Source: Lucifuga dentata
Lineage: Eukaryota > Chordata > Actinopteri > Ophidiiformes > Bythitidae
DNA: 64,000 bases
Assembly (NCBI GenBank): GCA_014773175.1
Contig: VXCM01000402.1
Location: forward strand, 156,281 to 220,280
Reading direction: 5' to 3'
A model generated the notes under the pieces. The model had not been told where the DNA came from and searched no databases. It was given only the letters and a program-made list of their open reading frames with translations. The translations under genes and the position numbers were made by a program. This document shows, one piece after another, positions 11,039-23,500 of the stretch; position 1 is the first letter of the stretch; each line of letters opens with the position of its first letter.

Positions 11039-12704
11039 TGTGTGTGTGAACAGGCAATGTAGATCTGAAGTCGACCTTCTTCTCACTGCTCCAGCCTGGT
11101 GGCCACGTACCCGTGTACTGCTGAAAAAAGTGAAAAATATATTCTCTTTTGGGTTCAGCGGGTACCGAAATGATTTGATTTCAGGCCCATAAAATATTTG
11201 CATTTCAACCATGCCTGAACACACACCACAACCGAATGTATTTAGTCTCCACTGATCTGGGAAAGCAGCTGCTCAAAACCCAGAATATTGAACGATTTCA
11301 CACCAAAGACTAGTCAAATAGAAAGAGTGCACAGAAGCATAGGAGCATTTTCCTCGCCTCTCTCTCCCTGAAGCCTGCTGAAAGGCGTTGTGACAGAGCA
11401 GCCCGGTGTGTTTGTCAGGGTCGTGACAAGTGTCTGAGAGAACCAGACACACATGCAGAGAGAGAAACACCACACAGACAAAAAGAGGGAACGCAGCTGT
11501 GCAAAACTGAGTCATTATTCTTCCCATCTGAGTACAGATACATAGCCTTTACCTCGATCTCAGATGGACCAGAGAAATGTAAGGATGGACCTTTTTTAAA
11601 ATTTACTCTATGGATTGAAAAAAGCTTTTTAACATTATCATCAGAATGACTGACACCGTAACTGACAGATATTAGCTTACATTAACGTTAGCTTGTCATG
11701 GCCACTGACCAGGATCAAGATTATGAACTCCAATGTGGCTGCTGCTGATTGGTCTACAGACCTCTCCTTTTGGTCCCGCAATCTGGCTAACATGTGATAT
11801 CCATGTGACTAACCTTCTGCATGAGGGTCAAAATGACTTAATAATCATAAATCTCAAACGTATGCTACTACACATCTTCACTAAGCAATGAAAAATTTAT
11901 TCTCAACCATAAAACATTAGAAATAACCTTTGTGCTTTGACCACAGTGTAATTTACAGCTTCTCACCTCAAATCCACCAGAGTCCACTTTAACAAGCCAA
12001 ATAAGAATAAAACCAGACTTGTAAAGCAAAATAGTTACTGTATGTATCCTAGGCCCCAATTTTACACATCCATGAACTTTTTAAAAGGGGAGATGATCCA
12101 AAATCCCATATTCATCTAAAAAAAATTACTTCATACATTTGGAGCATATGGTTGAATATCACTGCAGGTGTGTGTATGTGTGTGAAGTTCACATATTCAC
12201 ACCCTTACACATGTCATGAAATGGCTCAAGGTTCAGCAAAAGGATGAAAAAATAAAAAGACAACCAAATGTAACCAAACTTAATAAGCCTTAAAAAAAAG
12301 ATAATGGCTAACAGCAGAGAGAGCAGCTTATAAAAGCTAGCAGCCAACCCGACCAGGTGAACAGTATTCTCCATGACGACCTACGACTTCATCAATAAGC
12401 GAAACAGAGGAGCATGTAGAAAGATATGTATAATCTATTTAATATGTCTGCTTTAACATACGAGTTTGCTGTACACACAAATGTACAGATCAGCTTAAGA
12501 AGATCACTTTAGAAGAGTTTATACAGTGGTTGGAGTGCATGTGTGACCTTTTTATACAGCAGTTTCAGCAGATTTGAGGATAAAAACTGGTGGGACTTAT
12601 TATATTCTTATTTAATACTTTTTCCTTGAGCCATATTGGAACAGTTCTGTGATCAGACCCAGAATCAGAACAGGTGAAAAGACAGTTTTACCGGTTCTAT
12701 TTAT
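11039..12704. other. Non-coding sequence, nothing recognised
   Basis: No gene or known repeat is visible. Open frames of 60-85 codons on the minus strand have no family resemblance. Confidence 0.5.
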
Positions 12705-12750
12705 AAAAAAAAACAAAAAAACAAAAAAAAAAAANAAAAAAAAAAAAAAA
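12705..12750. repeat. A-rich tract with a single-N contig join
   Basis: Poly-A interrupted by C carries an N at 12735. It is a low-complexity contig join. Confidence 0.85.
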
Positions 12751-12837
12751 CAGAGCAGGCAGTCTTCAAAAATGATACAACACGTGTCAGGGGCAGGCTT
12801 AATCAGGACTCAAGGTTGCAGCATGTTCTATTAATAC

Positions 12838-13665
12838 AAGAATTCAGCTTATTCAATTTAAAGTTCTACATCGGCTGCACTACTCCAAAACTAAACTGCA
12901 TAGAATATTCCCGTCTACCTCTCCACTGTGTGACAGATGTAAACATACAGAAGGCACTCTTACACATCTTTTCTTACAATGCCCTATGTTAGTCAAATAC
13001 TGAGAGGATGTTTTCAATTACACGTCTAAGATATATGAAAAGATCATTATTTTTGATGAATAGTTGGCTTTGTTTGGATGTTCTGAAGATATAAGATTGT
13101 TCTCACATACTGAACAGCAAGCATGGCCTTTTGCTATGGCTGCGGCCAAGAGAGTTATTTTAAAGGAAAGAAAATCACCCTTTTCACCAGTTTTTAAACA
13201 ATGGTTAAATGATATGGTTTCTTTTTTATACCTAGAAAGGATACGTTATATAAAGACAGGTTCCATGGCACAGGATTTGGGGTCCCTTTTTGAGTAGCCT
13301 CAAGGAGTATAAAGCTGTTTTCTATATTGAATTATACATAATCAAATTTTAAGTTTTGCTTACTTTTGATACTGTACCTGCTTTTGATGTAAAGCAGGGG
13401 TGTCCGACTGATCCATGAAAGGGCCGGTGTGACTTCAGGTTTTTGGCAGGAGCACACCTGATACAACAAATCAGCTGTGGTTGTATCAGGTGTGCTCCTG
13501 CCAAAAACCTGAAGTCACACCGGCCCTTTCATGGATCAGTCGGACACCCCTGCTTTACATCAAAAGNTTTTTTTTTTTTTTTGTTATGTGTGTGTCTTTG
13601 TTAAATGTTTTGTCTGTATGGTTTATGGTTTATTGAAAAATTTATAAATAAAGTATAGAAAAAAA
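12838..13665 (+). pseudogene. L1-like LINE, 3' end of ORF2 and 3' UTR (5'-truncated, interrupted)
   Basis: From about 12843 the plus strand encodes IQFKVLHRLHYSKTKLHRIF, then CDRCKHTEGTLTHLFLQCP, a stop at about 13000, and from 13064 a frame ending in RVILKERKSP...WLNDMV...LERIRY. These blocks in this order are the hallmark of the C-terminal end of L1-type ORF2 (Cys-rich segment, then the terminal helix-rich region). The 3' UTR continues to an AATAAAG-like signal and short A tail near 13650-13665. The stop and frame change show it is dead. An 87-bp-armed palindrome (13381-13566) interrupts the 3' UTR. Confidence 0.8.
13381..13566. repeat. Perfect palindrome built on a hAT-type MITE end
   Basis: Two arms of 87 nt (13381-13467 and 13480-13566) are exact reverse complements around a 12-nt loop. 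Each arm holds CAGGGGTGTCCGACTGATCC, which resembles the terminus of a common fish hAT MITE, but identity continues 14 nt beyond that terminus into flanking LINE sequence. The right arm stops exactly at the N at 13567. A normal insertion has direct, not inverted, flanks, so a fold-back artefact at the contig end or an inverted duplication is likely. Confidence 0.8.
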
Positions 13666-13930
13666 AGTCAGGATTCAAGGGACGGGCAGGATCAGCAGCC
13701 ATAACCAGGAGATAAGGCTGAGGCAGGAATCAGAGACCAGGTTTACAGGCTTATGCTCAGGAACCAGGTTAACTAACAAGTCCAACAGGGACACAAAAAT
13801 CAGGGCTCGGGTGAATAAATTAGGGTCAGAGTACAAAGACGAAAGGCTGGACAGCTCCGGCTGATGATTGGCTGCAGGTGCGGGGAGACTCAGGAGTAGA
13901 CGGCTGGTGGGCAAAAGGCTCTGCAATGAC
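13666..13930. repeat. Probable dispersed repeat, family not named
   Basis: A G/A-rich segment (CAGGAATCAGAGACCAGG, then GCAGGTGCGGGGAGACTCAG) has the texture of a common fish repeat. A second, weakly similar stretch lies at about 33185-33470 (GCAGGTGTGGGAGTCAGGTG). The likeness is patchy and no ends are seen. Confidence 0.35.
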
Positions 13931-14043
13931 TAATTACTTACATTACAACAACAGAGAGAAACTATTAAACTGTAGGATGAGATGTGTTTATGTTTGTCGT
14001 TGATAACTTTTTTTTTAAACAGTAGCTCAGGCTTTATTCATGT

Positions 14044-14725
14044 TCAATCAATCTATCAATCAATCAAACTTTATTTAAATTGCACCTTTCATACAAGTAA
14101 ATCAACCCAATGTGCTTCACAGGTGACTGACAAATAAACACAAAATATTGATAACAGTTAATTAAACGATACATAATTTAAGATCAAACAAGTTCAATAA
14201 AATTAAAATATAAAATCATAAAACACTACATGAAAGCCAAGCTGAACAGATAGGTTTTAAGTTTATGTTTAAAAATATCAGTGTTTTCAGCTCCTCTCAG
14301 ATCCTCAGGAAGGTCTTCCAGTGACTCGGAGCATAACGGCAAAAAAGCTGCAGCACCAAAAGTTTTAGTTTTAGTTAAGTTTTAGTTAGTTAGTTACACT
14401 GTCCCTGTTAAAAATATAGTGCAAGAGGATCTGAGAGGTCTTATTGGTTGATGACTTGAAAGCATTTCTAATATATATCTTGGTGCAAGACCATGCAGTG
14501 CCTTAAAAACCAATAAAAGAATCTTAAAATCAATATGAAAANTATCTTGGTGCAAGACCATGCAGTGCCTTAAAAACCAATAAAAGAATCTTAAAATCAA
14601 TATGAAAATTAACAGGAAGCCAATGTAAAGACTTTAAAATAGGAGTAATGTGTGCTCTCCTTCTGGTCCTAGTCGTGTTGTAGGCAGCAATACATTGCCA
14701 TGGCACCATTTCTTTTCTTAACACA
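14044..14725 (-). pseudogene. L2/Rex-type LINE, 3' part of ORF2 and 3' tail
   Basis: On the minus strand from about 14700 the sequence encodes RAHITPILKSLHWLPVNF, then DFKILLLVFKALHGLAPRY and a following RPLRSS, a string typical of the C-terminal end of fish L2/CR1/Rex-type reverse transcriptases. Downstream in the same orientation lies a long 3' UTR ending in AATAAAGTTTGATTGATTGA at about 14072-14045, the usual microsatellite-like tail. A 66-nt exact duplication around the N at 14542 splits the coding remnant. That is an assembly fault and not biology. The 5' end is missing. Confidence 0.8.
14476..14608. repeat. 66-nt exact direct duplication around a single N (assembly artefact)
   Basis: Positions 14476-14541 and 14543-14608 are identical, with only the N at 14542 between them. 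It lies inside the L2-type LINE and falsely duplicates codons. Confidence 0.9.
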
Positions 14726-14729
14726 AGTG

Positions 14730-16639
14730 TGTTAATTTATAATCCCACATGCAGGTGTTGCTCCTTTTGTTGTACCTCCCCATTTTGTTCTTCAGTCATT
14801 CTTCAAATTACAGCTGGCAGAGATAAACCCAGCAGGAGAAGATTCAGCTTCATAGTCAAAGCCGTTCCTCTGAACCCCTGTGTGTGTTTTCTCTTACATG
14901 CTGGTAAAGAGCATCTCAATATTTCAGCTGAAATAAAGACCTCTAGCCAGCAGCCAGCAGAGACGCAGCCTGGTCCGTATTCAGACAAAGACTGAAATTG
15001 TCAGAGAAAGTCAGAAGTCGTATTCCTCACCTGCAACACAAAGCTGCAGCAGCTCTCAGAACAAAAAGCCAACCCCACTCAGAAGTGTGGCGCTGGATGT
15101 GATGCAGTGGCAATAAAATCACCAGGGGCTCTGAGATCTCTCTCTCTCTCTCCACATGACAAAAAAGACATCGCTCTTTGATGCTTTCAGGTTCAACATT
15201 GCTGTTTCAGAATGAAGCAGAGAAAGCGAGCCTTTGTTTGTTTGGGATTTTTTTTCTGTCTTATTTTTCATCATGCTGAAGTTTTATTCAAATTGGTTGG
15301 AGTCATGAATTCAACCAAGCACTGATCTCAGCCTGGTTTCCAAGAGGAAGACAATAAGCTAGTGTGTGCCGTTGCCATGGCATTTATAGTCCTGCTGAAA
15401 TTTGCCTTAGTTTGTTTATTTGCTTTCATAATTACCCTTCTGCTATATCTCCAACCTGCCTGGAAAAATTACTTCAGGTCTTGGTTTAAGAAAATACAGA
15501 TTTGGATCAAACTGTGGCTATATGCTCTCGAAAATGCCAAGTATGTAGTAAGCCTATTTTTCCATGCATCTCTCATGTTAAATCCCAAAATATAGAAAAA
15601 CAATCTTACTCAACCCAGGCTGTGCCAAGGCATACAGAGCTCCATTAAAGCTACAGCAACATAAGCAAATGATAACTAATTCATGACATTCATATCTGGC
15701 TCCAGACATCCTCTTCAGTTTGCTGAGTCAAACAAGGAGACCCTCTCCATATTTAAACATGTCAGTCTGCTACATTGAGAGCGAGTGGTGTAACTCACTA
15801 ATCTGTCTTGCTTCTGTGGAAAACGATGCAAGACATAATTCACTCCGATGGCGTCCTGCCTCCCGGGGATTGACTAATGGCTATTTCCTTGAATGCTGAA
15901 TCAAAGAAAACAAACTGGGGGTGCGACTGAACTGCTTCTGCCGCGGAGATGGCCTCTCGCCAGCCGCATCGATGCCAAAAGTTTCCTCACATCTCATTCA
16001 ATTCTAAAGGTGATTTGCTGTTATTGTGACATATTGTATTGGCAATTATACTGACAATACAGACATAATTAAATCTGTTTTTTTTTCAACAAATTCTTTT
16101 ACATCACAGAGTTTATGCCGAATCTTCATTCTCTGCTATATCAAATTTGTTGCGTTCGAGCTGAAAGCATCCACGCCAGTAATGAGTGATGAGCAACAGA
16201 TGTGAACTGGGTCTCCATTCATGATGTCAACTCATGTTCATCCAAAAAAATATGCAATTATCTTCTCCACTATCCGTGCCCCATTATAATAATTGTATTT
16301 GTGGCTCTTCCCACTGTAATAACTTGGCACAGGTGCCGGATAATTAACATGCTGCAGGTTTAGACTGAGGCAATTGTTGGAAGGAGGGAGATGGAAGCCT
16401 GTTTGGAGATTAACCTGAATGGCAATGAGTCTCGCAGTGTTTGCAAAGGGTTTTAATAACTTTTGCAGCAATTTTTGAAATTAAGCTACAAAGTGCTTAG
16501 AATAGAAATGTTAGTAAAACAAGGGTAATAAATTAATAAAGTGGAGGGACACTGCCTGAGGAGTCAAAAGGCCTGAGATATCTGTCATTCAGTTTGGTAA
16601 AGCTTGCAACTTAATGTCAGACAAAGCAATCCTGAAAAT
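14730..16639. other. Mostly unique non-coding sequence
   Basis: No gene is recognised. A short CT repeat lies near 15139-15152. Around 15790-16020 the sequence is complex and GC-balanced, with the look of a conserved element, but this is texture only. Confidence 0.4.
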
Positions 16640-16990
16640 AAAGAACAAAAAGGAGGCTAGAATTGACCTTTGGGGAACGCCACTGTCATGGAGGATGCAA
16701 ATAGAGGAATGCAGTTAATATTTGTATCAGCAACGTTTTTTTTTTTTCAGGAATNGAGGATGCAAATAGAGGAATGCAGTTAATATTTGTATCAGCAACG
16801 TTTTTTTTTTTTCAGGAATATCAGTGACCTCCACCTTATTCTGCAATGAACAAGTTAAAATGTTGTGGTGAACAGAGTCAAAAGCAACATTAAAATGGAA
16901 TGTAATTAAGCAGAGCACTTGCTGGTGTCAGCAGCAGCGAGGAGGCCATTAGTCTCCGTGAGTCGAGCGGTCTCGGCACTGCAGTGTCAC
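16640..16990 (-). pseudogene. LINE reverse transcriptase relic (RT core)
   Basis: Minus-strand translation gives ITFHFNVAFDSVHHNI at about 16910-16860, matching the LINE motif AFDTVDHNIL, and further on DSGVPQRSILAS at about 16700-16665, matching SGVPQGSILGP. Both are core reverse transcriptase blocks in the correct order and roughly correct spacing, more so once the 64-nt artefactual duplication around 16755 is discounted. Stops and substitutions show it is dead. The subfamily is not determined. Confidence 0.7.
16691..16819. repeat. 64-nt exact direct duplication around a single N (assembly artefact)
   Basis: Positions 16691-16754 equal 16756-16819. Only the N at 16755 separates them. It contains a T12 run, which may have stopped assembly. 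Confidence 0.9.
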
Positions 16991-17769
16991 TGATGTCACA
17001 GCACCATTATTTTAGTGAGACGGATCACACGAGCCTTCCTCAAAGTGAGTGCAAACTGTGGCAAGTGTCAAAACAGCTCAGAAAGGTGGTCTGCGTAGAG
17101 GAAGTCTTGTGCTTGAGCGTTGCTGGTGTTTGGGTTTGTGTGTCAGTTCCCTCCCAGTTCAACCAGTTTACTAAAGGGAAGTAAACAAGCTCTCAAAATC
17201 AATGGCAAATGTTAGGCAAATGAAAACAGGCTTGATCGTTATTATGTCAATTACAGAGGTAAAAGTGCATTTGAGACTGAGTTAGCTGAGGTACCAGTGC
17301 CGGCGCGTACAGCTGCATCAGCATTTCAGGATGCTGAGGTGACAGGAATGAAAAAGGGAACAATTAGTCATTTGTTTTTGCTGATATCCTGCTGCTTTGG
17401 AAATGTTCTAGAACTGTCAAGTTAAATAAGATGAATTTACATAAAGTGTTTGTCCTGCAAAATAAAATAGGAGTGATTGTAAAAAAAAAATAAATAAAAA
17501 TGAGCTGAGCCTGATGTTAGCTACATTCTGTCTGAACTTTCTTTCCCGTCCTTTTCATCACAATAAGTGGTCTATGAGTTCTGATGGCCTCTACTGGTGA
17601 CCAGTCAGGGTTGCAGCTGCCCCTATTTGTGATAGCTAATACGGCTAACCAGAACAGAAATGTTTAACTAAGTTACAACTATTAAACCCTGTTTTATTCT
17701 GTAGCATAACGTTTGGCAAATAGTGGCCCACTGGACAAATCTGGCCTTTGAACAAGATTATTTAGCCCC
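16991..17769. other. Non-coding sequence before the tandem array
   Basis: No gene or recognisable repeat. A-rich microtracts occur near 17480. Confidence 0.5.
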
Positions 17770-20057
17770 TGAATTGTGCAGAGTTTAGGGATATGAAGCA
17801 TTTGAAGATAGTCACAAAAAAAGACATCACAATGAGCAAAATCCAAAATATCTAATTTTTAAGGCTACATCACATGGTATGCTGCCTATTCTAAGAGTGC
17901 ATTGTCACCATTGAATGACAATGAATTTAACCCTTTAAAAATGGCCAGGCCACTCATGGCATTGTTAGCCTATTCCCATTAAAATGCTACAAATCCAAAC
18001 TATAATACAAATTACGGTCACATCATCTTCCCAAATTCTTGCATCTCCAAACATTTAATGTAGTCCTTCCTATTGCCTGAATGTAACTATGATATAGTGA
18101 TGGAAGGAGCACAGTGAGCAGTTGCGAAATCTACATAGACCAAAAAACAATCCAAGAAAGCAACAGAGGCTCACAGAAAGTCCAGGATGTGCGCGAGAAT
18201 CAAACCCTTTATGTCCAAAGCATGCAAACTGCCCGTGCATCCTTGATCTACCGTCATGATTTTCATAAATGAACATTTTAAAAAACACCTTTACACTTCA
18301 ACTGAACAGTGTAAATGATTCAAATAACTTTTAAAGTGCTCAGAGATTTTGTTCATATTTCTTACATTGACCAGCTTTTTGGATAAATATGTTCTGTTTT
18401 TCAGAAAATGACTGAAAAAACATTTTTGTAATTTTTAAAAAATTGATTCTGTTTCAGTAGTTTTTCCAATTACTGTGGTTTATTGATTGATATTGGGCTT
18501 TTAGCTTGAATTGTGCAGAGTTTAGGGATATGAAGCATTTGAAGATAGTCACAAAAAAAGACATCACAATGAGCAAAATCCAAAATATCTAATTTTTAAG
18601 GCTACATCACATGGTATGCTGCCTATTCTAAGAGTGCATTGTCACCATTGAATGACAATGAATTTAACCCTTTAAAAATGGCCAGGCCACTCATGGCATT
18701 GTTAGCCTATTCCCATTAAAATGCTACAAATCCAAACTATAATACAAATTACGGTCACATCATCTTCCCAAATTCTTGCATCTCCAAACATTTAATGTAG
18801 TCCTTCCTATTGCCTGAATGTAACTATGATATAGTGATGGAAGGAGCACAGTGAGCAGTTGCGAAATCTACATAGACCAAAAAACAATCCAAGAAAGCAA
18901 CAGAGGCTCACAGAAAGTCCAGGATGTGCGCGAGAATCAAACCCTTTATGTCCAAAGCATGCAAACTGCCCGTGCATCCTTGATCTACCGTCATGATTTT
19001 CATAAATGAACATTTTAAAAAACACCTTTACACTTCAACTGAACAGTGTAAATGATTCAAATAACTTTTAAAGTGCTCAGAGATTTTGTTCATATTTCTT
19101 ACATTGACCAGCTTTTTGGATAAATATGTTCTGTTTTTCAGAAAATGACTGAAAAAACATTTTTGTAATTTTTAAAAAATTGATTCTGTTTCAGTAGTTT
19201 TTCCAATTACTGTGGTTTATTGATTGATATTGGGCTTTTAGCTTGAATTGTGCAGAGTTTAGGGATATGAAGCATTTGAAGATAGTCACAAAAAAAGACA
19301 TCACAATGAGCAAAATCCAAAATATCTAATTTTTAAGGCTACATCACATGGTATGCTGCCTATTCTAAGAGTGCATTGTCACCATTGAATGACAATGAAT
19401 TTAACCCTTTAAAAATGGCCAGGCCACTCATGGCATTGTTAGCCTATTCCCATTAAAATGCTACAAATCCAAACTATAATACAAATTACGGTCACATCAT
19501 CTTCCCAAATTCTTGCATCTCCAAACATTTAATGTAGTCCTTCCTATTGCCTGAATGTAACTATGATATAGTGATGGAAGGAGCACAGTGAGCAGTTGCG
19601 AAATCTACATAGACCAAAAAACAATCCAAGAAAGCAACAGAGGCTCACAGAAAGTCCAGGATGTGCGCGAGAATCAAACCCTTTATGTCCAAAGCATGCA
19701 AACTGCCCGTGCATCCTTGATCTACCGTCATGATTTTCATAAATGAACATTTTAAAAAACACCTTTACACTTCAACTGAACAGTGTAAATGATTCAAATA
19801 ACTTTTAAAGTGCTCAGAGATTTTGTTCATATTTCTTACATTGACCAGCTTTTTGGATAAATATGTTCTGTTTTTCAGAAAATGACTGAAAAAACATTTT
19901 TGTAATTTTTAAAAAATTGATTCTGTTTCAGTAGTTTTTCCAATTACTGTGGTTTATTGATTGATATTGGGCTTTTAGCTTGAATTGTGCAGAGTTTAGG
20001 GATATGAAGCATTTGAAGATAGTCACAAAAAAAGACATCACAATGAGCAAAAATATC
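17770..20057. repeat. 737-bp tandem repeat, three full copies plus a partial fourth
   Basis: Units are 17770-18506, 18507-19243 and 19244-19980, followed by a partial copy from 19981 that fits for about 71 nt (through CAATGAGCAAAA) and then breaks up. By eye the three full units show no difference. Each carries the same 72-codon minus-strand frame (18070, 18807 and 19544), with no family likeness, so the frame is most likely incidental. Each unit also contains TTAACCCTTTAAAA, whose reverse complement occurs once just after the array (20091-20104). Such identity implies very recent duplication, gene conversion or an assembly repeat. Confidence 0.93.
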
Positions 20058-20111
20058 AATATAGGCCTAGATGGACCTTTCTATTGCAGGTTTTAAAGGG
20101 TTAAGATTAGT

Positions 20112-20145
20112 TAATAATAACAACAACAACAACAACAACAACAAC

Positions 20146-20178
<33 letters not shown>

Positions 20179-20212
20179 NAATAATAACAACAACAACAAC
20201 AACAACAACAAC

Positions 20213-20245
<33 letters not shown>
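20112..20245. repeat. (AAC)n(AAT)n microsatellite, duplicated around a single N
   Basis: A compound trinucleotide repeat occurs as two identical 66-nt blocks (20113-20178 and 20180-20245) around the N at 20179. The genome probably holds one block. Open frames of Tyr, Cys and Leu runs here are repeat products. Confidence 0.92.
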
Positions 20246-20249
<4 letters not shown>

Positions 20250-20396
20250 TTGCATTTGAGTACACTATGGGTGAAAATAATGTAGAACATCCAAATCATA
20301 AACAACAGTGCACCATTGCTGTAGCACCATTATTACTAACACAGAGCAGCAAATTGTACTGGTGTTATGACCAATAAAGATTCTTATGATATCATA

Positions 20397-20500
20397 GTGG
20401 AGCAGTGCAGTTGGACATTCGGTTTCACTTTCTGCATAGTGGAGAAAGCAGAGAATTTTGACTCGTTGCATCGCAGTGATGTCCTGCAAATAAAATATCA
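20397..20500 (+). repeat. Dispersed repeat, copy 1 (partner at 24572-24680)
   Basis: The words GTTGGACATTCGGTTTCACT, GTGGAGAAAG, AGAGAATTTTGAC and GCAGTGATGTC recur in the same order and strand at 24572-24680 with scattered differences. Identity of the family is unknown. Confidence 0.65.
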
Positions 20501-23500
20501 TGTATAATGTAATATACTGTCATAAATGTCAGGCTAGATGAATAGTTGGGCTTCACTTTGGCTGGAGGATTGGACATGAGGCAACTGCAAAGAGTAACTA
20601 CAACCTGAAACACAAAGTGAAACAACAGCATAACTGTAGAATCATGTGATTCTAAAATATATTCAAACAAATAAAATGTTGAAAACACATAGCCCTCCAC
20701 CATGTCTAACATGTCTGTGAAACTGCATCGGCCTTCTAACAAACAGTGCTCACAAACCTGGCCTGCATCTGAACCTAATCCTAAATGACCCCTGTTGTAG
20801 TGTACTTTAAAATATGCTTGCAAAATACTCTTACTGCAGTACTGATGTTTTTCTGTTTGTGAGCAAGACTGTAATGTTGCCAAGATCTCCCTCATAGAAG
20901 TGGTGTCCTCAGTGGAGGAGGTGAATCCCCAAACCTCTACAAATATGGAAAAATACAGCAAAGGCCTCACTCTTTGCTTCTAAGTGCAAAGATAGTTTTA
21001 ACTTTCTGTCTCTATCTTTGTCAGTCTCCTCTCTCTCTCTCTCTCCATCACGCCATCACAGAAATACACAATTTCTTTTAAACAAGAGACAACAGGGTTG
21101 TTCGTAAAGAGTTTTACAGTCTTGGGAAACCTCCGCGGTAGCATTCCTGCTGATAGTTCCCACCAGCTCTAATCCTGGCTCAGTACTTCTCTGACTCCTC
21201 CCCTCAGTAATACTCAGCTGAGACAAACAGGGCCTTTTCTTCCAGAGATTTAATGATGACTGCAGGCGGCAACCTCTGTTCCTGGCTGCTGCCCCTCAGA
21301 GATGGCAATATATTTGATAGGATTTAGTAACTGATCTAATAGTCCTCAACAGTCAACCTCAGGTTTTCCTGGCTGACCAATCAGAGGGGGCTTGTACTGG
21401 CCTGTTTCTGGACTTGGATCCATAGGTGGGAAGTCACACTGACCCTTTATTCCTCTGCTTCAGCTTTTAAATGAACCATGTGAATCTGCTGTCTGTTTAC
21501 AAAAATTATAAGTCAGACACTAATGTCGCTTTTAAAGATTCTACTTTGGGGAAAATCCTTGAAGCATACCCAACGTTCAATGTACCTTTGAATGCTACAA
21601 TAGCAGATACATTTTGCTCGAGTAGGTCATGGATTATCTTAATATTTGAAGCCCTTTGTATTCTCTGCTGCTGCCGTTAGTGTGTATTTCTAAGGCTTCA
21701 CACCGAGAACTCTAAGCTTATTTGATTAAAGTGAGAGATTTAACTTGAATCCTTTACAATAGCAAACTTTGAGAGATTACTGAGTGTACTGACCTTCACT
21801 TGATGTTTAAGTGAAATATGCTCATTACAGGAGGTCAATCTTATTACACATACCCCCTTTATCTTGTCTAAGTGCTAAACTGCAGAAGAAACAGGAGCTG
21901 GAAAGGTGAGATTACAGCTTCTCATCATTGAGGGAACAGCCAAACAATGAGGAAAACTTATAAAATACGGTTATACCCTTTAGCTTTCTGCCAAAACAGG
22001 ATTACTCCCATAAAGGACAAAGAGAAACTGAAAAGGGGGAGGAGAGACCAGCAGGTTCTCCCTGCAAATTGAGAGGTTTCTCAGGGGAGAACAAGCTACT
22101 GTCTGGGCTTGGAGTGCAGGAGATGATAGTGGAAGTCCTGCCAAGATCACCAGCGCTGCTCCTCCAAGGAAAAAGGCCACAGTGGCCAGTTCACAGCAGG
22201 ATGGGGCAACCTCTCCACAGGGAGGAGCTACTGGAGAAGGTAGGTACTTCAGGTTATGTCCACATCATCTCAGACGAAACATTCAGACTTGAAAGGAATA
22301 TACACTCAGGATGTTGTTTGATATCAGCTGAGCTTCTTATTGAAACCTAGCTCAGCGTTGATAATTGGTCACCCATATATCTGCACCACTGAGCAAATAC
22401 GCTTGGCATTAAGTTAAGCATGGTTCATCTGGATCATGAAATGCCAAGTTTGAGTTTTTCTACATGAATGAAATGTGTTTCTCCTCTGCTGGCTAGTCCA
22501 AGCTGACATCTCTGTGAATAGAGAACACATGGCGATGCTGCTGAGACCTGCCATATAATCCTCCTGAGAGAAACGTTTTAGCATGTCGATATGTAAGACA
22601 CCCCTTGGAGTGCAGATAAAATGTATAAGTATTGTGAAGTACCAGGATGTTGGTATGTATAACATGCACGCTCTGTGAAGGGTATTTCTTCCTCACCGCT
22701 AAGAAGATCTCTTTCTCTTTTATTGAGATATCACAGTAGGAAGAAATCCCCGAGAAAAAGTCTGGGAAAGGTCAAGAGCCTTGCAGGGACAGAAAAAAAA
22801 AAGACAATTTTTCATTCATGATTGATGATGATCCGCCTGCAAAGTACCATGGCTCAGTGTGTGGAACAGACACAGAGAGGTCACACACACGAGGATGAGT
22901 GTGAAAAACGCTCCTTCACTCCCACGCACCATCACTTAGACACACACACACACAAGACCACACAGTAGGCAAACTGTTGGCGGATATAACCATGAAGTAT
23001 TAGTGGTTAACAGAAGGTCAGAAAGTTCCAAATCTTCAAAAATAAGTAATTAAACAGATTAATGCCACAAATTGTAAAGCTGCACGACTTACAGTAGTAC
23101 ACCTTTACCTCAGTGAGAACATTCTTCATGATTATCATATAATTTTCAGCTTTCTATTGCTGATTGATCAAACACTAGTAAGTAGCTGATGCATCATTGT
23201 CATAAAAATACACTGCGTCAGGACAAACTTGGTTGACACATGGTGATGCATTTTAGGCTTCATGGAGCAGCAAGTAAATTTATCTGCAGACAAGCTAAGT
23301 CCACTTTCCCATACAGAAATGCTCCCTATAGACTCACTTAAGGTCAGGGATAAGTTTAAGGTGAGGATGATTTGAAACCTTCTCAGTTTTAATCGATAGA
23401 AAAACTACCCGGGTAGAGAGAATAAGTAGATATAGCAAGGTTAAACACACAAAGTGCACATGTAATGTTTTTTCAGTTTTTCCTAATTTTTATAGTGTAA

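Noticed and set aside
18181..18215. Pol III B-box-like GGGTTTGATTCT on the minus strand of each 737-bp unit
   Set aside because: A single weak box with no A box at the right distance; not enough to call a tRNA-derived sequence.
18070..19762. Three identical 72-codon frames as a tandem gene family
   Set aside because: They are identical because the 737-bp units are identical; the frame carries no family motif and there is no evidence of selection on it.
17770..20057. CRISPR-like or phage-like array
   Set aside because: Unit length is 737 bp without alternating spacers, and the context is clearly vertebrate.
20117..20245. Coding poly-Leu/poly-Tyr frames
   Set aside because: Product of an AAC/AAT microsatellite doubled around an N.
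20425..20970. 181-codon minus-strand frame
   Set aside because: No recognised domain, overlaps a dispersed repeat and has no start or splice context; most likely chance.
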